Part shown: positions 36,687 to 44,010 of the stretch, in pieces
How positions within the stretch are numbered: the stretch's first letter is position 1
Layout of the letters: every line of letters starts with the position of its first letter
Source: JASGCL01 sp965203915
GTDB lineage: Bacteria; Pseudomonadota; Alphaproteobacteria; JASGCL01
Length of the DNA: 64,000 nucleotides
Assembly (NCBI GenBank): GCA_965203915.1
Contig: OZ241918.1
Coordinates: 1,116,001-1,180,000 of the forward strand
Direction: 5' to 3'
Made by a program: the position numbers and the translations under genes
Notes under the pieces: model-generated
Told to the model about the DNA's origin: nothing
Database searches by the model: none
What the model saw: the letters and a program-made list of their open reading frames with translations, nothing else

Positions 36687-37671
36687 TGTGCTGTTGGCGG
36701 GCAATTTACGCACGTTTGAAGAAACCGCACCTTTCCTAAAAAAATATCTGCTTGATTTATATGATAGCGATGTTTTTATCTACACCCCCAATCAAATCGA
36801 ACATAACGAGCAGGCATGGCATAATATCACGGGTAAAAAACATAATTCGGACGATACCACACGCCAAGAATTAACCGAAAAGGCAAACCACCTTTACAGC
36901 CCCACCAAATTGGTCATCAGCGATGATTATAAAAAAATCAATACCACTGGGGTTTGGCGATACCCAAAAAAAATAGAGTCGGGAATACAAGAAACCGCCT
37001 TAACTGGTCCTTATCGTATGTTTTTTAATTGGAAAGAAGTTAATAAATTATGGCAAGCCCATGCCAAACAGGCAAAGGTTAATTATGACTTCGTTGTATT
37101 TATTCGCCCCGATGTTATGTTGCTGGAACCATTGACATTGGAACCATATCAAGAATTCTTTGACTTCAATAAAAAAACCATTATTTTCTTTTGTGGCGAT
37201 AGATTCATTGAACAAAATCAACTAACCATTGGATTATTACATTCGAGCTCAGACAGAATTATATTAGCAAAACCTGATGCTATGAATATTTTTTTAAACA
37301 TATTTAATCATTTCGATAGGTATTTTAAGCTAGCACCTCAGTTGCCTTTCCCAACATGGATACGGTGTTGTTTTGAAAATATGCAGCATGTTTATGCTAT
37401 AGAACAAGGGTTATACCCCATATTTGGTAAAATAAATTACGCACTAAAAAGAATGAACAAGAAGGATGACCAGGTTTTTATATTCCCTGATCGACTAAAT
37501 TATTACGCCAAAACCATATCAAAACATTTCCGCCGCATTATGATAAGAGAAAAATACCGTTGGGCAAGACAATATATTGTAAATGCTATTATTTTTATTT
37601 GTTTCATTAATCCCCCTATGAATAAAATATGGCAATTTTACAAATTCATAAAACAAAAAATAAAAAAATAA
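36658..37671 (+). CDS. Putative glycan-biosynthesis protein, unrecognised family, subtype A copy 2
   Basis: A 337-aa paralogue of 31975-33051. Shared blocks are LKIAVLLAGNLRTFEETAPFL, DVFIYTPNQIEH, TGPYRMFFNWKEVNKLW, YDFVVFIRPDVMLLEPL, LLHSSSDRIILAKP and YAIEQGLYPIFGKI. The tail again contains a hydrophobic segment plus PPMNKIWQFYKFIKQ. Its start lies inside the 72-bp repeat and overlaps the GT4 stop. The next gene begins 4 bases after its stop. Function unknown; a glycosyltransferase-like fold is plausible from the RPD block. Confidence 0.55.
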   Translation: MAKNKRLKIAVLLAGNLRTFEETAPFLKKYLLDLYDSDVFIYTPNQIEHNEQAWHNITGKKHNSDDTTRQELTEKANHLYSPTKLVISDDYKKINTTGVWRYPKKIESGIQETALTGPYRMFFNWKEVNKLWQAHAKQAKVNYDFVVFIRPDVMLLEPLTLEPYQEFFDFNKKTIIFFCGDRFIEQNQLTIGLLHSSSDRIILAKPDAMNIFLNIFNHFDRYFKLAPQLPFPTWIRCCFENMQHVYAIEQGLYPIFGKINYALKRMNKKDDQVFIFPDRLNYYAKTISKHFRRIMIREKYRWARQYIVNAIIFICFINPPMNKIWQFYKFIKQKIKK

Positions 37672-37675
37672 CATC

Positions 37676-38686
37676 ATGAAAAAAAAATACAAAATTGCGG
37701 TTGAAATTTCGGGCCACTTGCGGGTGTTTGAATATTGCGCGCCGTTGTTAAAAAAACACCTACTTGACCATTATGATTGCGATGTTTTTATCCACACCTG
37801 GGACAGGCTTGACCATCAACAATTATCTTGGCACGGACAAAAGGGCAGTTTTGGTGGCCAACCCGCCAACGAAGTAACCGATGCCATTAAAGCAAAGGTT
37901 CAGAATCTTTATAACCCAAAAGTCGTTGTTTACGACAGCGAAAAAAACTTAAAAAAAATTGATGGCTTTCTTGCCGAACCCAACAAAGAAAAAAAATTTG
38001 GCGGCTTCTCCCTCCAGGCTGTTTGGAACACCCTCTATACCGAGGTTGAAGCCCATGGATTAATGAAAAACTACGCCAAAAAAAATAATATAAAATATGA
38101 TTTTATTGTTCGCACCCGCCCCGATATTGGGCCGCTGGAACCACTTGTCATCGAACCTTATCTGCCATTTTTCTCCCTCAACCCTGACACCGCTATTTTT
38201 TTCCCCAGCTCGGTTTATATTACCGAAGCCGAACATCTTTATTTTAAAGATTTTTATCTGAATTTTGCGCCATCGGTTGATGTGCTTTACCTTGCCACCC
38301 CGTCGGCCATGGATAAGATGATGAATATCTTGAAGGATTTTGATTTTCTATTCAGGGAATTACCACGCAACTTGGCGCGCGATATTCCACGCAGCGATGT
38401 CAAAATTTGGAACGTCGAATATCTGTGGGTGCTTTACATGCAAAAAATTGGCGTTGCCTTTCATTTTGGCAAATTGGGGCGCATTATTAAACGCTTTAAC
38501 CCCAAAAAAGATCATATTACGCTTTTTCCCGAACGTGGTGCTATGACAAGCCCATTGAAGCATTTTCTGCGGCAAACAATTTTCAAAAATCCTATCATTA
38601 TCAAAAACCCAATTAATATAGTGCTACGACGCTTGCTTGGGGTTGCTGGGCTTTATAAAATCTTTCAGCGTAAAAACTTACTTTAG
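37676..38686 (+). CDS. Putative glycan-biosynthesis protein, unrecognised family, subtype B copy 2
   Basis: A 336-aa paralogue of 34387-35316 with all core blocks: YKIAVEISGHLRVFEYCAPLL, DCDVFIHTWDRLDHQQLSWH, FSLQAVWNTLYTEVEAH and YDFIVRTRPDIGPLEPL. Unlike its sister it keeps the RPD triplet and a full C-terminus. Its base composition is closer to the surrounding chromosome than that of the other cluster genes. Last gene before the tRNA-Glu repeat region. Function unknown; context suggests a role in building or modifying a surface polysaccharide. Confidence 0.55.
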   Translation: MKKKYKIAVEISGHLRVFEYCAPLLKKHLLDHYDCDVFIHTWDRLDHQQLSWHGQKGSFGGQPANEVTDAIKAKVQNLYNPKVVVYDSEKNLKKIDGFLAEPNKEKKFGGFSLQAVWNTLYTEVEAHGLMKNYAKKNNIKYDFIVRTRPDIGPLEPLVIEPYLPFFSLNPDTAIFFPSSVYITEAEHLYFKDFYLNFAPSVDVLYLATPSAMDKMMNILKDFDFLFRELPRNLARDIPRSDVKIWNVEYLWVLYMQKIGVAFHFGKLGRIIKRFNPKKDHITLFPERGAMTSPLKHFLRQTIFKNPIIIKNPINIVLRRLLGVAGLYKIFQRKNLL

Positions 38687-38690
38687 GTCC

Positions 38691-38784
38691 TGGCGACCCC
38701 ATTATTCTTTGATTCGAGTCTGGCGACCCCATTGTTTTCTGATTGGGGTCTGGCGACCCCATTGTTATTTGATTGGGGTCTTGG
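38691..38784. repeat. 30-bp tandem repeats copying the tRNA-Glu 3' end
   Basis: TGGCGACCCCA occurs at 38691, 38721 and 38751, exactly 30 bases apart, and again at 38782, where it is the CCA end and acceptor strand of tRNA-Glu. The later units also have GGGGTC just before it, so each can fold as GGGGTC-TGGC-GACCCC. The repeats lie downstream (3') of the tRNA gene on the minus strand. They look like slippage copies of, or past integration scars at, the tRNA end. Confidence 0.85.
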
Positions 38785-38856
38785 CGACCCCAACGGGAAT
38801 CGAACCCGTGTTTGAACCGTGAAAGGGTTCCGTCCTAACCTCTAGACGATGGGGTC
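38782..38856 (-). tRNA. tRNA-Glu (TTC)
   Basis: Minus-strand 75-base tRNA with an encoded CCA (38782-38784). The acceptor arm GACCCCA/TGGGGTC, the typical Glu D-arm TCGTCTAGAGGTTAGGAC, the anticodon loop CTTTCAC with anticodon TTC and the T-arm GGGTTCGATTCCC are all present. It directly borders the AT-rich glycan cluster, with three extra copies of its 3' end in between. Confidence 0.96.
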
Positions 38857-39004
38857 AAAAAAATTTGACTTGTTGCTTTCCCTACCCCATGCCTAAAAAA
38901 AATGCAAGACCAATCGCCGAATGTTACTTATTTAATATTTTGTTAATCATGAAGATTAACCTTTGGCAAAAAAACCAGCATTGGATTGTCAAAAATATTA
39001 AACC

Positions 39005-39436
39005 ATGTTATCAAACCCTATGCTTCAGCCTTTTATTGGCCGCCTTAACCATATTGCCATCGCCGTACCCGACCTTGCCCGCGCCCGCGCCGACTATCTT
39101 TCTGCCTTCGCGGTTGATGCATCTGATATCACCCCCCTGCCCGACCATGGGGTGTCGGTGGTTTTTATCAACATCGCCAATACCAAAATTGAACTGTTGC
39201 ATCCCCTTGGCCCCGATTCGCCCATCGCCAAGTTTTTAGAAAAAAACCCAAACGGCGGCATCCATCACCTGTGTTATGAGGTTGCCAACATCATCGCAAC
39301 GCGCGATCACCTGCGCGCCCATGGTTACAAAATCCTTGGCAACGGCGAGCCAAAAATTGGCGCCCACAACAAACCCGTTTTGTTCTTGCACCCGAAAGAT
39401 TTTCATGGCACATTAATCGAATTGGAACAGGCCTAA
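39005..39436 (+). CDS. mce: Methylmalonyl-CoA epimerase
   Basis: A 143-aa VOC-fold protein made of two beta-alpha-beta-beta-beta units. Metal-binding candidates are His16 in LNHIAIAV, the His of GGIHHLCYEV and the Glu in GTLIELEQ. The family interconverts the epimers of methylmalonyl-CoA in propionate catabolism. The second in-frame ATG at 39020 gives a more usual N-terminus, so the exact start is uncertain. Seven bases separate it from the DUF1467 gene, and the order mce-DUF1467-proS matches many alphaproteobacteria. The mutase is not in the window. Confidence 0.9.
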   Translation: MLSNPMLQPFIGRLNHIAIAVPDLARARADYLSAFAVDASDITPLPDHGVSVVFINIANTKIELLHPLGPDSPIAKFLEKNPNGGIHHLCYEVANIIATRDHLRAHGYKILGNGEPKIGAHNKPVLFLHPKDFHGTLIELEQA

Positions 39437-39443
39437 TCATATT

Positions 39444-39704
39444 ATGAAACTCGTTACACTCCTTTTTTCTTACCTTGTGTATTTTAGCACCATTTGGGTG
39501 GTTGTTTTTTTTATGTGTTTGCCGCTGTTCAACCCCAAGCCGCCAAAAAAAATTGGCAAGGGACATGCAACCTCCGCCCCCGAAAATCCTCAAATAGGTA
39601 AAAAATTACTTCTTTCCTTGGCTATAAGCCTTGCTATTTTATGCACGGTTATTTTGTTACAACATTTTAAACTTCTGCCCACCCTCAACGACTTTGACAA
39701 ATAG
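39444..39704 (+). CDS. DUF1467-family small membrane protein
   Basis: An 86-aa protein with two transmembrane segments (about residues 5-27 and 53-75) joined by a basic loop with PKPPKKIGKGH. The size, topology and place between mce and proS fit the DUF1467 family of alphaproteobacteria, whose function is unknown. It is probably translated from the same mRNA as its neighbours. Confidence 0.8.
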   Translation: MKLVTLLFSYLVYFSTIWVVVFFMCLPLFNPKPPKKIGKGHATSAPENPQIGKKLLLSLAISLAILCTVILLQHFKLLPTLNDFDK

Positions 39705-39728
39705 CGTAGAATTGGCTAGCGAAAACAG

Positions 39729-41099
39729 ATGTTAGAAAAAAATACCCAATCAATAAACTTTGTTCGGCTTAGCCAATATTTTTTACCAACCCTGAAGGAA
39801 AACCCGGCCGAAGCCCAAATATTATCCCACCGCTTGATGTTGCGCGCGGGGATGATAAAGCAATTGTCGGCGGGCCTCTATAGCTGGCTGCCGCTTGGTT
39901 TGCGCGTTTTGAATAAAATTTCTGCCATCATCCGCGAAGAACAGGCAAAGGCGGGGGCGCAAGAAATTTTGATGCCAACCATCCAACCCGCCGAATTATG
40001 GCAAGAATCGGGGCGATATGAAGATTATGGTAAAGAAATGTTGCGCATCACCGACCGCGGCGACCGCCCATTGCTTTATGGCCCAACGGCGGAGGAAGTG
40101 GTCACCGCCATCATCCGCGACACCATCAAATCTTATAAAGATTTACCGCAAAACCTGTATCAAATTCATTGGAAATTTCGCGATGAAATTCGTCCGCGCT
40201 TTGGCGTCATGCGTGGCCGTGAATTTTTGATGAAGGACGGTTATTCATTTGATTACGATGTGGCGCAAGGAAAAAAAGCCTATCAGAAAATTTTTGTCTC
40301 CTACCTTCGCACCTTCGCCCGTTTGGGGTTGACGGCCATCCCGATGCAGGCCGACACAGGACCCATCGGCGGCGATTCATCGCACGAATTTATTATCCTT
40401 GCCGATACGGGCGAAAGCCAAGTTTTTTGCGATAAAAATATTTTATCGCTGGACGCGCTTGATGCAGGCATTGATTACGAAAGCGATTTGACGGAAGTTA
40501 TCAAACATTGGACGGCTCCCTTCGCCGCGACCGAAGAAAAATTTGATGAGGCAGCTTTCAAACAATTACCCGCCGACCGACAATTATCGGCACGCGGGAT
40601 AGAGGTTGGTCATATTTTCTTCTTTGGCGACAAATATTCCAAACCCATGAAGGCCGTGGTGCAAGACCCAAAGGGCGATATTGTCCCCGTTCAAAGTGGT
40701 TCCTACGGTATCGGTGTTTCGCGTTTGGTGGGCGGCATGATAGAAGCCAGCCACGACGAACATGGCATCATCTGGCATCCCTCGGTAACGCCCTATGACG
40801 TGGTGGTTATCAATTTGCGCGCCCATGACGCAAAATTGGACGCAGCCTGTGAAAAATTATCGCACGAATTATTGCAAGCCCATTTGTCGGTCATGCTCGA
40901 CGACCGCGACCTTCGTGCGGGCGAAAAATTTGCCGAACATGACCTGCTCGGTATTTCTTTCCAAATTATCATTGGCCCCAAATCGTTGGAGGCTGGCAAG
41001 GTAGAGATCAAAGACAGAAAAACGGGCGAACGGCAAGAAGTGCCCATCGCCGAAGCCATCGCCACATTGCTAAAACTTCGGAAGCCTTACCTAAAATAA
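39729..41099 (+). CDS. proS: Prolyl-tRNA synthetase, short type
   Basis: A 456-aa class II aminoacyl-tRNA synthetase. Motif 1 region is AGLYSWLPLGLRVLNKI, motif 2 is FRDEIRPRFGVMRGREFLMKD and motif 3 lies in SYGIGVSRLVGGMIE. An anticodon-binding domain with VMLDDRDLRAGEKF follows. It lacks the long editing insertion of the E. coli enzyme, as is usual in alphaproteobacteria. It charges tRNA-Pro. Genes on both sides are within 25 bases, so it is part of the mce-DUF1467-proS-moeA run. Confidence 0.97.
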   Translation: MLEKNTQSINFVRLSQYFLPTLKENPAEAQILSHRLMLRAGMIKQLSAGLYSWLPLGLRVLNKISAIIREEQAKAGAQEILMPTIQPAELWQESGRYEDYGKEMLRITDRGDRPLLYGPTAEEVVTAIIRDTIKSYKDLPQNLYQIHWKFRDEIRPRFGVMRGREFLMKDGYSFDYDVAQGKKAYQKIFVSYLRTFARLGLTAIPMQADTGPIGGDSSHEFIILADTGESQVFCDKNILSLDALDAGIDYESDLTEVIKHWTAPFAATEEKFDEAAFKQLPADRQLSARGIEVGHIFFFGDKYSKPMKAVVQDPKGDIVPVQSGSYGIGVSRLVGGMIEASHDEHGIIWHPSVTPYDVVVINLRAHDAKLDAACEKLSHELLQAHLSVMLDDRDLRAGEKFAEHDLLGISFQIIIGPKSLEAGKVEIKDRKTGERQEVPIAEAIATLLKLRKPYLK

Positions 41100-41113
41100 A
41101 AAATATAAAAATA

Positions 41114-42361
41114 ATGATACCCGTTCGCGATGCTTTCGATACCATGATGCAAGGTATTTTACCCCGCGGCGGTAAAGAAAATATCATATTAACCCCTAAC
41201 ATCAACCAAACTGTATCGCGGTTGTTGGGGCGTGTGTTGGCCGAACCCGTGACGGCCAGCCTCACCATTCCCCAAGCCGCCATGTCAGCGATGGATGGTT
41301 ATGCCCTGCGCCATCAAGACATCGCAACCACCCCAATGACGTTAAAAATAATTGGCGCTAGCCATGCTGGCAAACCCTTTGCTGGCGCGATAAAAAGCGG
41401 TGAGGCTATCAAAATATTCACGGGCGGGTTATTACCCAAAAATGCCGATGCCATAGCCATTATCGAAAACACCGAACAGCGCGATAACATGGTGGTTATC
41501 AAACAACAACCCATCAAAGATAATTTTATTCGCCCCGCTGGTTTGGATTTTAAAAAAGGCGAAGTGCTTATTGATGCCAACCAACCCATCACCACCCGCG
41601 CCATAGGCTTAATCATTGCCAGCGGACAAAAAAAAATTACCGTTCATCGCAAACCAAAAATTGGCATTCTTTCCACTGGTGATGAATTGCAAACTGTCGG
41701 TAAAAAATTACAACCCCATCAAATTTATCCCACCAATAGCTACAGCCTATTCGCCCTGATAACAAACGCGGGCGGCGAAGCGATCGACCTTGGTATTGCG
41801 CGCGACAAACCAACCGAACTTGCCAAGCAATTACAGCATGGCAAAAATTGCGACATGATTATCACCACGGGGGGAGCATCGGTCGGCGAGAAAGATTTTA
41901 TCAAACATGTCATCGAAGAAAAAAAATATGGTTTAAAGGGGCAAATCGATTTTTGGAAAATAGCCATGAGACCAGGCAAACCCATTGTGGTAGGGAACCT
42001 GCACGGCGGCAAGACCCATTTCTTGGGTTTGCCAGGCAACCCCGTTTCGGCCATGATAGGCGGTTTGTTATTCATTCCCGCGATGATAAAAAAATGGCAA
42101 GGCCTGCCCCCCCGTTTGTTGGATGATGATGCGGTTAGCATGCCGCTTGCTACCCCCCTTGCCGCCAATGGCGACCGCCAAGATTACATGCGCGCCACCG
42201 TGAAAAACGGTAGCATTGCCCCCAGCGCAACCCAAGACAGTTCGATGTTAAAATTTTTGCACGACAGCGATGGTTTTATTATTCGTCCGCCATACGATGG
42301 AGCAAAAAAAATAGGCGATGCGGTGATGTTTTTACCGCTTAACCAATTTCACCTATATTAA
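41114..42361 (+). CDS. moeA: Molybdopterin molybdenumtransferase
   Basis: A 415-aa MoeA. Family segments include AMSAMDGYALRHQD, FTGGLLPKNADAIA, the MoCF domain ILSTGDEL with PTNSYSL, TTGGASVGEKDF and LPGNPVSAM. The enzyme inserts molybdate into adenylylated molybdopterin to finish the molybdenum cofactor. It begins 14 bases after proS, probably in the same transcript. Its last 9 bases overlap the end of thrC, which runs in the opposite direction, so no terminator fits between them. Confidence 0.96.
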   Translation: MIPVRDAFDTMMQGILPRGGKENIILTPNINQTVSRLLGRVLAEPVTASLTIPQAAMSAMDGYALRHQDIATTPMTLKIIGASHAGKPFAGAIKSGEAIKIFTGGLLPKNADAIAIIENTEQRDNMVVIKQQPIKDNFIRPAGLDFKKGEVLIDANQPITTRAIGLIIASGQKKITVHRKPKIGILSTGDELQTVGKKLQPHQIYPTNSYSLFALITNAGGEAIDLGIARDKPTELAKQLQHGKNCDMIITTGGASVGEKDFIKHVIEEKKYGLKGQIDFWKIAMRPGKPIVVGNLHGGKTHFLGLPGNPVSAMIGGLLFIPAMIKKWQGLPPRLLDDDAVSMPLATPLAANGDRQDYMRATVKNGSIAPSATQDSSMLKFLHDSDGFIIRPPYDGAKKIGDAVMFLPLNQFHLY

Positions 42362-43777
42362 ATTATCGCGCAGGTATTGGCGCACCGTATCAAAATTATT
42401 ATCCAGCGCGGTTAATTTTTCTGGTGCCTGCAACATTTTTTCTATATCATTGTTAAGCATGGGTAAGGGCAAACCCGCGGCCTGCACCGCCGATTCAAAT
42501 TTTCGTGCGTCGGCGGTTGCCAAACATAGGCTAGTCCCCTGTGCCTCTACCCCCCCCGTGGTTTTGTATTTCTCTAGGACGCGCAACGCAATGGCACTGT
42601 GGGGGTCAAAAACTTTTTGGGTTTTATAAAACCAATCTTTCATGGCTTGCAAATTTTCATCATTATCAACCCGCATCGCCACAAAATCTTGTTGCGTTTG
42701 CTCATGTTCGCTCGGCGATAATATCAACCGACCACTGGTCCTAAAATCCAGCATTTTTTCTTTTAACAAGGATGTATCCTGATAGAAAAGGTCATACATG
42801 TATCTTTCCAAATTGCTGGAAATTTGTATGTCCATGCTCGGGGAGTAGGTTTTTTTGACCGACTGGATGACCATGTTGTTTTTTGCAAAAAATTGATAAA
42901 GTATATCGTTTTCATTGGTTGCGACCAAAAGTTTGTTAATCGGAAAGCCAAGACGTTTCGCATAATAACCCGCCAATATATTACCAAAATTTCCTGACGG
43001 CACGGCGATGTTTATTTTTTGTTTGGTTTTGGCAAACAAAATAACGCTGGCGCGGGCATGGTAAATCATTTGCATCAACACCCGCCCCCAATTGATAGAA
43101 TTCACCGCGGTCAAACCATAACGCGTCACCATGCCATGGTCGGCGAATAATTTTTTTACCATATCTTGGCAATCATCAAAACTGCCCCGCAGTGCAATAT
43201 TATGGATGTTGCTCCCCTGCACCGTGGTCATTTGCTTGCGTTGAAATGCTGATACCTTGCCTTCGGGGTGAAAAACAACAACCTCGGTGTTTTTTGCCTG
43301 GCGGAATGCCTCAATCGCCGCCGACCCCGTGTCGCCAGATGTTGCCGCTAGGATGGTAATTTTTTTATTCTGCGCCGTCAAAACATGTTCGAACAACGGT
43401 GCCAAAAATTGCATCGCCACATCTTTAAATGATAGGGTTGGCCCATGAAACAATTCTAGCAAAAAAATATTCTTATCAATCGCCTGCCATGGTTGTTCGG
43501 TTTGCGCACCAAACAAAGGCAGGGAGTTTTTTAACGCCCTATGCAAAACATCTTTCGTATTATCACCGTTAAAAATTTTATCGCCGATGATGAAGGGCGA
43601 TAGCAAACCAACCGCAAAATCAAGCAAAGCCATGTTATGGCCATGTTCTAATAGATCTTGGCTAAGGGTCGGCAATTGTTTGGGAATATACAAACCGCCG
43701 TCGGGGGCTAAACCTTTCAGCAAGGCCTGAGAAAAAGTCAGTTCTTGCTTGTCACCACGGGTAGAAATATAAAGCAT
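42353..43777 (-). CDS. thrC: Threonine synthase
   Basis: A 474-aa fold-type II PLP enzyme. The N-terminal domain starts MLYISTRGDKQELTFSQALL, typical of the long (yeast/alphaproteobacterial) ThrC. The PLP lysine is in LSFKDVAMQFL, and phosphate-binding ATSGDTGSAAIEAF follows. It converts O-phosphohomoserine to threonine. ATG at 43775-43777. A tRNA-Leu and dnaE lie upstream on the same strand. The 3' end overlaps moeA by 9 bases tail to tail. Confidence 0.96.
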   Translation of the reverse strand: MLYISTRGDKQELTFSQALLKGLAPDGGLYIPKQLPTLSQDLLEHGHNMALLDFAVGLLSPFIIGDKIFNGDNTKDVLHRALKNSLPLFGAQTEQPWQAIDKNIFLLELFHGPTLSFKDVAMQFLAPLFEHVLTAQNKKITILAATSGDTGSAAIEAFRQAKNTEVVVFHPEGKVSAFQRKQMTTVQGSNIHNIALRGSFDDCQDMVKKLFADHGMVTRYGLTAVNSINWGRVLMQMIYHARASVILFAKTKQKINIAVPSGNFGNILAGYYAKRLGFPINKLLVATNENDILYQFFAKNNMVIQSVKKTYSPSMDIQISSNLERYMYDLFYQDTSLLKEKMLDFRTSGRLILSPSEHEQTQQDFVAMRVDNDENLQAMKDWFYKTQKVFDPHSAIALRVLEKYKTTGGVEAQGTSLCLATADARKFESAVQAAGLPLPMLNNDIEKMLQAPEKLTALDNNFDTVRQYLRDNLI

Positions 43778-43805
43778 GAAAAGGAAAGCCAGATGGAATG
43801 ATATT

Positions 43806-43893
43806 TGGTGCGGATGGAGGGACTTGAACCCACACTCTCATTAAAAAGAAACGGATTTTAAGTCCGTTGCGTCTACCATTCCGCCACACCCGC
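43806..43893 (-). tRNA. tRNA-Leu (TAA)
   Basis: An 88-base minus-strand tRNA with a long variable arm (class II) and encoded CCA (43806-43808). The acceptor arm GCGGGTG/CATCCGC has one G-U pair, the D-arm is GGCGGAATGGTAGACGC, the anticodon loop is CTTAAAA (anticodon TAA) and the T-arm is GGGTTCAAGTCCC. It reads TTA/TTG leucine codons and sits between dnaE and thrC. Confidence 0.96.
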
Positions 43894-44010
43894 ATAAGAA
43901 TGAAAATACTAAATATTTTCGTCCTGCTTTGCCATATTCTTAACCATTTTGCAACCATCCCTATCCACCGAATAAAAAAAATATTGCCGCTGGTGATTAA
44001 GTTGGCTGGC

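Noticed and set aside
38691..38784. 30-bp periodic repeats as a CRISPR array
   Set aside because: Conserved and variable parts together are only 30 bp and the conserved word is the tRNA-Glu 3' end; there is no room for spacers.
38637..38822. 61-codon frame with a repeated RPH peptide
   Set aside because: The peptide repeats are the 30-bp tRNA-derived units read in frame, and it ends inside tRNA-Glu.
38865..39239. 124-codon frame overlapping mce
   Set aside because: It is in another frame over a clear methylmalonyl-CoA epimerase and has no recognisable features.
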